A DNA stretch of 8,402 nucleotides, from assembly GCA_021785795.1 (NCBI GenBank), contig JAJYEK010000121.1, positions 1,938-10,339 of the forward strand, given 5' to 3'. A program made the translations under genes and the position numbers. Below are positions 1-6,289 of this stretch, in pieces. This stretch comes from Pseudomonadota bacterium. GTDB lineage: Bacteria > Pseudomonadota > Gammaproteobacteria > Acidiferrobacterales > UBA6901. Under the pieces are notes generated by a model. It was not told where the DNA came from. It made no database searches and was given only the letters and a program-made list of their open reading frames with translations. How positions within the stretch are numbered: position 1 is the first letter of the stretch; the number at the start of each line of letters is the position of its first letter.

Positions 1-1290
1 CTTGGCGTGGCCGCCGACGGCCAGCAGCGGCCGCTCCAGGCGCAGCGGCAGCCGGCGTTCCAGTGGCGCGCCGCCGCGTCCGAGGCGCAGCGGCCGCGGT
101 CGCTGCGCGATGACGCGGTATACGGCGTCATCCGCCTGCCGCTCGATCGGACGGTTGTGGTGCAGGCCCGCGTCGACGACCTGCCCCAGACGTTCTTCCA
201 GTAGGGCGCGTTCGGTCAGAACTGGTTCGCCGCCCACATTGGCAGAAGTGGCCACCACTGGGGCATCGAGGTCGGCGAGCAGAATATGATGCAGCGGACT
301 ATAAGGCAGCATGACACCGATTTCGTTCAGACCGGGGGCGACTTCCATGCCGAGCGGACTGGCGGTTTTCTTCCGGCACAGCACGATCGGGCGCATTGGC
401 GAGCGCAGCCAACGGGCCGATTCATCATCGAGCGTTACCGCCTCGCGTACGGCATCCAGGCCGTCCCTGCCGCGCAGTGGAAACATCACGGCAAACGGCT
501 TGTGTGGGCGTGGCTTACGCAGACGCAGGCGCCTGACAACGGTGGCGTTGAGCGCGTCGCACATGAGGTGATAGCCGCCCACACCCTTTACAGCAACGAT
601 TCGCCCGGATCGGAGCGCTGCAACGCCGGCCGCCAAGGCCGCTTGCATATTGGACACGACGGGTTCGCCCGGGACGCGGAATTCCACGGTCGGGCCGCAG
701 GCGGGACAGGCTATCGGTTCGGCGTGGAAGCGGCGGTCTCGCGGATCCTGGTACTCGTGCCGGCACGCGTCGCACAGCGCGAACCCGGCCATTGTCGTGT
801 TGGCCCGGTCGTAGGGCAGGCTCCGGATCAGGGTGTAGCGGGGACCGCACTGCGTGCAGTTGATGAAGGGATAGCGGTAGCGCCGGTTGCCGGGATCCTG
901 CATTTCGCTCAGGCAGTCGTTGCAGGCGAAGTAATCGGGCGGAACATGGATGGGAGCGCTCGATCGATCATCGCTTTCCAGGATGGTGAACGCCTGCAAA
1001 GGACCGGGCAGGGTATCCTCGACCGAAAGCAGCGCGGGTTGCGCCAAGGGCGGCGCCTCGGCCAGCAGCGCGGCGGCGAATTCATCAATTGCGGCAAGCG
1101 TCCCCTGCGCCAGAATTTCGACCTGTCCACCGCGGTTTCTGACCCAGCCGGAAAGTCCGTGGCGGTGCGCCGTGCGGTAGACGAAGGGGCGGAATCCGAC
1201 CGCCTGAACGCGACCGCCCAGCATCCAGCGCCTCGCGACAATCTGCTGCGGGGACGAACCGGCCGGCGCGGGTCGAGAATCGTCGTGCAT
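1..1290 (-). CDS. hypF: HypF, carbamoyltransferase for [NiFe]-hydrogenase maturation (N-terminal 430 codons; 3' end outside window)
   Basis: HypF converts carbamoyl phosphate to a carbamoyl adenylate and passes the group to the C-terminal Cys of HypE, the first step in making the CN ligands of the hydrogenase active site. Domains seen in order: an acylphosphatase domain at about residues 22-105 (GGRVQAVGFRPF, with Arg34 and Asn52 as the expected catalytic pair); two four-Cys zinc fingers (C123, C126, C145, C148 and C173, C176, C195, C198); and a YrdC-like adenylation domain from about 212 (KGVGGYHLMCDA, KPFAVM, TSANVGGEP). The Kae1-like transferase domain only begins (AVGGHAK) at the window edge, so roughly 300-350 residues are missing. 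The frame is open throughout. I chose the ATG at 1290; an in-frame ATG at 1317 would add nine residues. Neither has a convincing Shine-Dalgarno. A weak promoter-like pair lies upstream (CGTCAA at 1451-1456 read as TTGACG). Identification is secure, the exact start is not. Confidence 0.96.
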   Translation of the reverse strand, partial: MHDDSRPAPAGSSPQQIVARRWMLGGRVQAVGFRPFVYRTAHRHGLSGWVRNRGGQVEILAQGTLAAIDEFAAALLAEAPPLAQPALLSVEDTLPGPLQAFTILESDDRSSAPIHVPPDYFACNDCLSEMQDPGNRRYRYPFINCTQCGPRYTLIRSLPYDRANTTMAGFALCDACRHEYQDPRDRRFHAEPIACPACGPTVEFRVPGEPVVSNMQAALAAGVAALRSGRIVAVKGVGGYHLMCDALNATVVRRLRLRKPRPHKPFAVMFPLRGRDGLDAVREAVTLDDESARWLRSPMRPIVLCRKKTASPLGMEVAPGLNEIGVMLPYSPLHHILLADLDAPVVATSANVGGEPVLTERALLEERLGQVVDAGLHHNRPIERQADDAVYRVIAQRPRPLRLGRGGAPLERRLPLRLERPLLAVGGHAK

Positions 1291-1463
1291 GCTATCGCCG
1301 GCGCTGTGCCACCGCATAACCGGCAGCAGGTTGCCCGGTAGCGGCAATTTCCGATTCTCTGGCGCGAATTTTTTTCATGCTCACCGAACGCAGGCCGGCC
1401 GGGATTGTGGCGCTCCGGAAAAGCCAATCTTTGCCTTCGCGGGCGTCAGCCGTCAACCGCGGA

Positions 1464-2216
1464 TCAGGCGCGACCGGCAAGCAGATGGATCGGCCAGACT
1501 ACCGTGTGGAGTCCGTCGGGATCGCCCCATTCCCCGATCAGAGCGGTCCGCACCGCGTCGATCGGATCGCGGCCGGTCTCACGGGCATAGCGCTGCGCAG
1601 CCGACCAGGTACGCAGATAGCCAACGATCTCACCGAGACGCCAGTGTGCACGTATTTCGAATCGTGGAACGGATATGCGATCGTACGGAAAGTCGATGGA
1701 ATTGTAGGCATTATCGATATGGTTGCGTTCCACAGGCCAATACGGTCCGAGGATATCGCAGTAGAGGGCATCGATGACGGCGTCGATCCGAGCGCTGATG
1801 CGGCATAGGCTGTAGCACCACGCTGCCAGCACACCGCCCTCGATGAGTGCGTAGCGTGCCTGCGTGTAGAACCGTGGCAGATCAAACCAGTGCAGGGCCT
1901 GGGCGACGCTGATGAGGTCGACGGATCGGTGGTCGAGTCCCGGATTTTCCGCCGGTGCGACACGGTAATGTACACGTGCATGCGCCAGCGCGTTTTCGAT
2001 CTGCGAGGGGCTGGCATCGGTGGCGGTCACAACGTCGAAAAATTCCGCGAGCCCGATCGCCGCCTGACCGTTTCCGGTGGCGCAATCCCAGGCGCAGGTG
2101 CGCGCCGGAGCAAGCGCGGCGAGATAGGCGAACAGCTCGCGTGGATAGCGCGGCCGGTGCAGCGCGTAGGTTGCCGAAACGGACGAGAAGTGATCGCTGA
2201 ATCCGGAGGATTTCAC
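1464..2216 (-). CDS. Class I SAM-dependent methyltransferase, substrate unknown
   Basis: This 250-residue protein has a Rossmann-type SAM-binding core. Motif I is WDCATGNGQ at residues 43-51, an acidic residue for the SAM ribose follows strand 2 (TATDAS, Asp67), and the motif IV region reads DHRSVDLISVAQALHWFD at about 95-112. The N-terminus (FSDHFSSVSATYALHRPRYP) resembles small-molecule methyltransferases related to the trans-aconitate methyltransferase group; the substrate cannot be read from the sequence. The start is GTG at 2216, supported by an AGGA at 2225-2228 (read on the minus strand) 8 nt upstream. That Shine-Dalgarno lies inside the end of the permease gene, whose stop codon is only 4 nt away, so the two are likely translationally coupled and may share a substrate. 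No link to hydrogenase maturation is visible. A gene-free stretch of about 170 nt separates it from hypF, so hypF may be co-transcribed or have its own promoter. Confidence 0.9.
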   Translation of the reverse strand: MKSSGFSDHFSSVSATYALHRPRYPRELFAYLAALAPARTCAWDCATGNGQAAIGLAEFFDVVTATDASPSQIENALAHARVHYRVAPAENPGLDHRSVDLISVAQALHWFDLPRFYTQARYALIEGGVLAAWCYSLCRISARIDAVIDALYCDILGPYWPVERNHIDNAYNSIDFPYDRISVPRFEIRAHWRLGEIVGYLRTWSAAQRYARETGRDPIDAVRTALIGEWGDPDGLHTVVWPIHLLAGRA

Positions 2217-2220
2217 CTTT

Positions 2221-3195
2221 TTATTCCTGACCGAAAGTCGAGCCCACGCGTCTATGCTTGCGGATGGCGTGCAGCGAGATGAGCGTCAAGGCCGACCCGA
2301 TCAACAGCATGCCGACGATCGCCGGCGTATCCGGTATTTCGCCGAGCTGCAGCGCCGCCGCCAGCACGCTGATGACGGGTGTGGCAAGCGTTCCAAGGCT
2401 CGCGACTCCGGCCGGAAGTCTGTCGAGCGCGTACAGCCACAGGACCCAGGCGAGTGCGTTTCCCAGAATCACGTTATAGGCCAGCGCGCCGATGAACTCC
2501 CTGTTCCAGTGCACCGGCGCGTGAGGCAGAAGCACTGCGACGACCGTGAGCCCGATGGCGCCGAACAGCATCTGCCATGCGGTAAGTGATAGCAGATCGA
2601 AACGCGCCCGGCGGCGCAGTATCTTGGCGTACAGCGTGCCCGCTGCCCAGAAAATCCCGGCACCGATGGCGAGCAGGTCGCTTTCGATCCTCCCATGCGA
2701 ACGCCAGGGGGCCAGCACCATGATCAGGCCGAATAGTGCCAGCATGACGGCGAGCCGCTGTATGCCGTCGATGCGCTCGCCGAGCACAAGCTTGGCGAGC
2801 ACGATGACCCAGAACGGCATTGTATAGGCCAGTACCGCGGTCTTGCCGACGGCACCGCTTACCAGTGCCCACATGGTAAACCCGATGAAGCCTGTCGTCT
2901 GCAACAGCCCGAGCCAGGCGAGACCGAGCGGCTCTTTCGGGCGCAGCGGCCGGCGCAACGCGGCCAGAATGATAAACAGGCACACGGCGGCGAGAAGCGT
3001 GCGCAATGAGGCAAAGTCAAACGGGCTCGCATAGCGCAGCGCGAGTTTGATCACGACCCAGTTGTATCCCCATATCAGAGACAGCAGGGTGAGTGCGCCT
3101 GCGGCGGCAAGCCGTGGATGTCTGGCAGCCCGCTGTGTGACATGCGAGCGTGCGCTATGGCAGATAGTGGCCGCTAGGCGGGCAGGTGAAGTCAT
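2221..3195 (-). CDS. DMT-superfamily (EamA-type) permease
   Basis: This is an inner-membrane permease of 324 residues with the repeated five-helix layout of the drug/metabolite transporter superfamily. The first helix carries the typical LSLIWGYNWVVIK segment (about residues 38-50), followed by YASPFDFASLRTLLAA. The second EamA repeat starts near residue 172 (LLAIGAGIFWAAGTLYAK) and ends with PVISVLAAALQLGE and a final helix (AIVGMLLIGSALTLISL). I count about ten hydrophobic segments. Relatives export amino acids or other metabolites; the substrate here is unknown. The ATG at 3195 is preferred; a TTG at 3207 would add four residues. Neither has a good Shine-Dalgarno, and the roughly 30 polar residues before the first helix leave a later start possible. 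The gene runs directly into the methyltransferase gene with a 4-nt gap. Confidence 0.9.
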   Translation of the reverse strand: MTSPARLAATICHSARSHVTQRAARHPRLAAAGALTLLSLIWGYNWVVIKLALRYASPFDFASLRTLLAAVCLFIILAALRRPLRPKEPLGLAWLGLLQTTGFIGFTMWALVSGAVGKTAVLAYTMPFWVIVLAKLVLGERIDGIQRLAVMLALFGLIMVLAPWRSHGRIESDLLAIGAGIFWAAGTLYAKILRRRARFDLLSLTAWQMLFGAIGLTVVAVLLPHAPVHWNREFIGALAYNVILGNALAWVLWLYALDRLPAGVASLGTLATPVISVLAAALQLGEIPDTPAIVGMLLIGSALTLISLHAIRKHRRVGSTFGQE

Positions 3196-3606
3196 GAATA
3201 AATTCAAAAAGGGCGGAAAGGTGTGAGTGGCCCGCGGGCCGCAATCGGCATGCAGCTTGTCCCGGGACAGACTGCCGGCCTGCGCAAAATAGTCTTGCCG
3301 TTGCGCCGGACCCTGTCAAGGCGATGAAGCCGCGTGTCAGCCCGAGGTCGTAATGTTCCCAATTTTCCCGAAGTACAAACCTCACGAGCTGTTGTTATTG
3401 AAAGCGGGCCGGAAACGGGCCGGGCAGCTGCCGGTACCGCGCCGGTCATTTACCCGGCAGCATTTCCTGAAATGGATAAAGTTATCAACCAGCCTGACAG
3501 CGGTGGCTTGCGAGCCCACATTCTGCTGCTAGACTCCTCTCATGGCCGTGGATGCACCGACGGTCGTTCACTTGACCCGACAATAACAACAAACTTGGGA
3601 GAAAAC
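3196..3606. other. Gene-free divergent intergenic region
   Basis: About 410 nt separate the leftward permease from the rightward lipoprotein gene. The plus-strand frame of the lipoprotein stays open back to 3334, but the codons there look random and lack a ribosome site, so I read it as non-coding. Visible elements are a perfect 12-bp palindrome GGCCCGCGGGCC at 3229-3240, just upstream of the permease, and a weak sigma70-like promoter at 3508-3535 for the lipoprotein. The word TTACCCGGCAG at 3450-3460 recurs at 4470-4480. Nothing indicates an RNA gene. Confidence 0.6.
3508..3535 (+). promoter_or_regulatory. Candidate sigma70-type promoter of the lipoprotein gene
   Basis: A TTGCGA (-35-like, 4 of 6) at 3508-3513 is followed after 16 nt by TAGACT (-10-like, 4 of 6) at 3530-3535. 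Initiation near 3542 would give a leader of about 65 nt. It is the best pair I found here, but the match is modest and could be chance. Confidence 0.3.
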
Positions 3607-4353
3607 ATGGCACACATTGCCGATCCGCGTTCGTCGCTCGGTTTCCAATCATCTGGCCGCGGATGCGCGGGAACCCATCGTAGGTCAAGGGCAGGCCGTG
3701 CAGCACTCGCGGCGGCGGGAGCCGCCGCACTTCTGACGGCTTGCGCGCCGCCATCGATCCAGATGCAACCCACCGAATTAAGTACGGTACGGCACGCGGC
3801 ACCCGTCTATTCCACACACGTCGCGAAACCCACCTTTCTGGTGATGACGATGGGCAGGGCAGCGTTCGGTGCATTCGGGGCAATTGCCGGGCTTAAGGCA
3901 GGGCAGCGCTGGATCGTGCGGTACCATGTTCCGAATCCTAGCGGGCTCGTCGAAAACAATCTCGCGGCAGCGTTGCAGCAACGCGATCAGCTCAACCACG
4001 TCACTGCCGGAGCGCACGGCCTGAAGACGGACCACGTTGCAGATTTGCGGGCGACGTTCGGCCAGCGGGGACTCGTGCTCGACGTCAGTCGCGGGTCCTG
4101 GCAAATGCTGTATTACCCGTTGTCTCCAAGCCATCTGAAGACGACGTACGTGCTGCGCGCGCGCCTGGTAGATCTCGCAAGCGGAAAAACGCTGTGGCAG
4201 CATGTGTGCAAGGTCGAGACACGGCACGAACGGACGGCGCCCACGGTGTCTGAACTGAAGGCCCGCAATGGTGCGCTGCTGAAACAGATTACCAGTAAGA
4301 TGACACAGCGCTGCGCCGTGCAACTCGCCGCTTCTTTCGGCAGCGCGTCGTAA
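3607..4353 (+). CDS. Predicted lipoprotein of unknown function
   Basis: The 248-residue product starts at ATG 3607, preceded by a clear GGGAGA ribosome site 5 nt upstream. It has an unusually long N-region (about 30 residues, with HRRSRAGR) before a hydrophobic stretch AALAAAGAAALLTAC; Leu-Thr-Ala-Cys is a good lipobox, predicting cleavage before and lipidation of Cys46. The twin arginines lack the Tat context. The mature part is soluble. A segment near 102-125 (WIVRYHVPNPSGLVENNL) precedes a beta-rich tail with SWQMLYYP (164-171), YVLRARLVDLASGKTLWQHVCKVE (181-204, the common LxDxxSGKxLW pattern of periplasmic lipoproteins) and Cys236. Cys201 and Cys236 could form a disulfide in the envelope. 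I do not recognise the family. It stands alone on its strand between the permease and the hypB 3' end, so no operon partner hints at its role. Confidence 0.85.
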   Translation: MAHIADPRSSLGFQSSGRGCAGTHRRSRAGRAALAAAGAAALLTACAPPSIQMQPTELSTVRHAAPVYSTHVAKPTFLVMTMGRAAFGAFGAIAGLKAGQRWIVRYHVPNPSGLVENNLAAALQQRDQLNHVTAGAHGLKTDHVADLRATFGQRGLVLDVSRGSWQMLYYPLSPSHLKTTYVLRARLVDLASGKTLWQHVCKVETRHERTAPTVSELKARNGALLKQITSKMTQRCAVQLAASFGSAS

Positions 4354-4630
4354 CAGGCAGCCCGGCCCGCCCAGTGTTCCCGTGACCGGGGCATACGGTA
4401 CCGGTCGCGAGGTCCCGGATTCCGGGCGCGTCCCGTGTTCGAGCTCCGCCTTCGCCGGGTTCTTCCTGGTTACCCGGCAGGGAAAGGAACATCTCTTCTT
4501 CTATAGTTGCCCAAAAGAGGACATTTCTATTCCGGGTTGACTGATGAAGCCGCGCCAACGGAACCTGTCGGCCTGTAACAACCCGGGTCGGACTCGCCGG
4601 ATACCGGGCGATGTGCAACCGGGCGGGGGT
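4354..4630. other. Convergent intergenic region with hairpins and an IS-end-like segment
   Basis: These 277 nt lie between the 3' ends of the lipoprotein gene (plus) and hypB (minus). They contain a short hairpin CCCGG-ATT-CCGGG, a 7-bp stem at 4454-4478 and an AT-richer stretch at about 4490-4532 unlike its surroundings. Open frames here on both strands look spurious. The region probably serves transcription termination for the two converging units. Confidence 0.5.
4454..4478. terminator. Candidate bidirectional terminator hairpin
   Basis: GCCGGGT at 4454-4460 pairs perfectly with ACCCGGC at 4472-4478 across an 11-nt loop. On the plus strand it is followed by a pyrimidine-rich stretch (ATCTCTTCTTCT at 4491-4502) rather than a true U-run, so it is at best an atypical terminator. 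It lies about 100 nt past the lipoprotein stop and about 150 nt past the hypB stop. Confidence 0.35.
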
Positions 4631-5494
4631 TCAGGGTTTTGCCGGCAGAAACACGTATCCCGGGCGGGCGGTCGCCGCCGTCCTGGGATGCAGACGGCGG
4701 CCGTCGGGCTGGACCGCGGGGTGCGCACTGTCGTGTTGCGCGACGCGCTGGCGCTGTGCGCTGAGCTCGCGCCGCAGCCAGGCGGTCCAGGCGTCCAGGC
4801 CCTCGTGGGAGCGCACGGAAAGCCGGATTGTCGGCGCCCTGCTGGCCAGCTGGCGCAATGCCGCCTCGGCGTGCTGCGGATCGAAATCGTCGAGGACCGC
4901 GAGCAGATCGATCTTGGTGAGCAGCATCAGATCAGCGGCGCGGAACATCACCGGATACTTGGCGGGCTTGTCGTCGCCCTCGGTGACAGAGAGCAGTGTG
5001 ACGTTGCGGTGATGGCCGAGATCGAAGCTGGCCGGGCAGACGAGATTTCCGACATTCTCGATGAAGACGATGTCGATTCCTTCGAGCGGCAGAAGATGCA
5101 GTGCATCGTGCACCATGTGCGCGTCCAGATGACAGGCACTTCCGGTTGTGATCTGAACGGCGGGTACGCCCTTGGCGCGCACGCGTTGTGCGTCGTTTTC
5201 GGTCTCGAGATCGCCCTCAATTACGGCCAACCTGAATTCATGGCGCAATGCATCGATGGTCGCCTCCAGCAGCGCAGTCTTGCCGGAACCCGGCGATGAC
5301 ATGAGATTGACGGCCAGGACTCCATGCCGGTCGAAATGCTCCCGGTTGTGGCGTGCCTGCAGATCGTTCTCATCCAGAAGACTTCTGAGCACCGTCACGG
5401 CAGCCTTGCCGTCCTCGGTCCGGGACAGCGTTCCGCCGTTTGCCACCAGATGCCGGTTTCCGGGTGTAATGTTGCATCCGCAGGTGTCGCACAT
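4631..5494 (-). CDS. hypB: HypB, GTPase and nickel-insertion protein for [NiFe]-hydrogenase maturation
   Basis: HypB is a SIMIBI-class GTPase that, with HypA, delivers nickel to the hydrogenase large-subunit precursor in the cytoplasm. The 287-residue protein begins MCDTCGC, the CxxCGC high-affinity nickel motif. The G domain follows: Walker A SSPGSGKT at 66-73, the switch region VIEGDLETEND at about 91-101, ENVGNLVCPASFDLG at 146-160 and the guanine-specificity TKID at 193-196. The second metal site of the G domain is present as Cys121-His122 and Cys153. There is no His-rich nickel-storage tract near the N-terminus. After the usual end of the fold (near residue 250) comes a tail of about 37 residues rich in Pro, Arg, Ala and His, of unknown role. 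The ATG at 5494 has a GGAG ribosome site 7 nt upstream. It is last in the hypC-hypA-hypB order, 42 nt after hypA. Confidence 0.97.
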   Translation of the reverse strand: MCDTCGCNITPGNRHLVANGGTLSRTEDGKAAVTVLRSLLDENDLQARHNREHFDRHGVLAVNLMSSPGSGKTALLEATIDALRHEFRLAVIEGDLETENDAQRVRAKGVPAVQITTGSACHLDAHMVHDALHLLPLEGIDIVFIENVGNLVCPASFDLGHHRNVTLLSVTEGDDKPAKYPVMFRAADLMLLTKIDLLAVLDDFDPQHAEAALRQLASRAPTIRLSVRSHEGLDAWTAWLRRELSAQRQRVAQHDSAHPAVQPDGRRLHPRTAATARPGYVFLPAKP

Positions 5495-5536
5495 GGCTTA
5501 TCTCCGGAACGGTTGCGGTTTGGGTAATGGCACGAC

Positions 5537-5923
5537 TCAAGGAATCCGGGCCTGATCCGGCGACGCAGACAATCCATCGTCCGTTTCCAGCTCCACGCTC
5601 GCCAGCAGCATCTCGTCCCCGCTCAGCAGCCGGGTATGCCAGTCGCCGCAGTGGGTGCATATCAGCCGGTTCGGCGCCGCCTCGGACTCAAAGCCGCAGC
5701 GCTCGCAGCGGACGCGGATCGGCAGGCGCTCGATAATGAGTCCGGCGGTATCCGCAACGGTGCCCGCCCGCGCGAGCGGATAGGTCCGCTGCAGAAGATC
5801 CGGATCGATGCCGGAGAGCGGTCCGACGCAGATGCGGATACTCCGCACCGCCCTTGCTCCATGCTGTACCGCCACTGCCTCCACCTGGGCAATCAGTGAC
5901 CGGCACACCGAGAGTTCATGCAT
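5537..5923 (-). CDS. hypA: HypA, nickel metallochaperone for hydrogenase maturation
   Basis: HypA binds nickel and structural zinc and works with HypB to load nickel into the large subunit. The product is 128 residues. It starts MHELSVCRSL, giving the conserved N-terminal nickel site with His2 and Glu3. The zinc domain has two CxxC pairs, CERC (73-76) and CTHC (89-92). The C-terminus runs slightly longer than the usual 113-120 residues. An open frame extends upstream to 5962, but the MHE start at 5923 is required because His2 must follow the initiator Met. That ATG overlaps the end of hypC by 8 nt (ATGCATGA, 5916-5923), so hypA is probably translated by coupling to hypC. Confidence 0.96.
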   Translation of the reverse strand: MHELSVCRSLIAQVEAVAVQHGARAVRSIRICVGPLSGIDPDLLQRTYPLARAGTVADTAGLIIERLPIRVRCERCGFESEAAPNRLICTHCGDWHTRLLSGDEMLLASVELETDDGLSASPDQARIP

Positions 5924-6143
5924 CGGCGGCAAGCATCTGATCATAAAGTTCCCAGGCGGCAAGTGCCTCCTGGGCGGTCATCTTCTGGACGACATAACCC
6001 AGGTGGATCATCACGAAGTCGCCCGGCGCGAGCGGTTCATCCTGCAGCAGAAGCAGGCTGGCTTCGCGCTCGACACCCTTGGCAGCGCAGCGCGCAACAT
6101 AACCATCGATTTCCATGACCTGCATGGGTATACCGAGACACAT
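5916..6143 (-). CDS. hypC: HypC/HupF-family hydrogenase maturation chaperone
   Basis: HypC pairs with HypD to assemble and carry the Fe(CN)2CO unit and then binds the large-subunit precursor. This 75-residue protein starts MCLGIPMQV, with the essential Cys2 exposed after Met removal. It continues with the family pattern (CAAKGVERE, then GDFVMIHLGYVVQKM at 41-55, then EA...W). The in-frame ATG at 6185 would bury Cys2, so the start at 6143 is chosen; it has a strong GGAGGG ribosome site at 6148-6153. It is first in the leftward hypCAB operon, with a leader of about 70 nt from the candidate start near 6214. The family also includes HybG and HupF paralogues; I use hypC because the neighbours are hypA and hypB. 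Confidence 0.95.
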   Translation of the reverse strand: MCLGIPMQVMEIDGYVARCAAKGVEREASLLLLQDEPLAPGDFVMIHLGYVVQKMTAQEALAAWELYDQMLAADA

Positions 6144-6220
6144 GCTGCCCTCCGCGGCCGAACGGGGCGAGCCGTACTGCATCATCGGACCGCACCTCCA
6201 GGTACCAGTTATTCTTTTTA

Positions 6221-6226
6221 ATCTTA
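6221..6226 (-). promoter_or_regulatory. hypC: Candidate -10 element of the hypCAB promoter
   Basis: Read on the minus strand this is TAAGAT (4 of 6 to TATAAT). It predicts initiation near 6214, which puts the centre of the FNR box at about -40.5, close to the position typical of class II activation. No good -35 hexamer is present, as expected when an activator overlaps that position. Confidence 0.45.
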
Positions 6227-6247
6227 GCGCAGCGCTTTCGCGGAATT

Positions 6248-6261
6248 TTGATTTATGTCAA
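6248..6261. promoter_or_regulatory. FNR/ANR-type operator between the two hydrogenase operons
   Basis: The 14-mer TTGATTTATGTCAA matches the FNR/ANR consensus TTGAT-N4-ATCAA at nine of ten defined bases. The two half-sites are TTGAT (6248-6252) and GTCAA (6257-6261). It sits between hypCAB and hupD-hupH-small subunit, about 42 bp from a candidate start on either side. FNR-type proteins bind such sites as dimers with intact iron-sulfur clusters when oxygen is low. A CRP-type or Dnr-type relative could also use this palindrome; the regulator itself is not in the window. Confidence 0.75.
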
Positions 6262-6283
6262 TGATCACCATCTTGGGTGGAAT

Positions 6284-6289
6284 ACTATC
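6284..6289 (+). promoter_or_regulatory. hupD: Candidate -10 element of the hupD-hupH-small subunit promoter
   Basis: TACTAT (4 of 6 to TATAAT) predicts a start near 6296, placing the FNR box centre (6254.5) at exactly -41.5. No standard -35 is visible. The leader to hupD would be about 140 nt and begins with two small hairpins. Confidence 0.5.

Noticed and set aside
286..1341. A 351-codon plus-strand open frame across the hypF region
   Set aside because: It is antisense to hypF, whose minus-strand translation shows acylphosphatase, zinc-finger and YrdC motifs without interruption. The plus-strand product has no recognisable motif.
3334..3606. Upstream extension of the lipoprotein frame
   Set aside because: It would bury the signal sequence deep inside the protein, and the strong GGGAGA ribosome site is at the 3607 ATG.
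4405..4450. tRNA-like T-arm words (GTGTTCGAGCTC)
   Set aside because: The flanking bases do not form a T-stem or acceptor stem and no D- or anticodon arm is found on either strand.
4544..5299. A 251-codon plus-strand frame opposite hypB
   Set aside because: It is the antisense shadow of hypB, which has all GTPase and nickel-site motifs.
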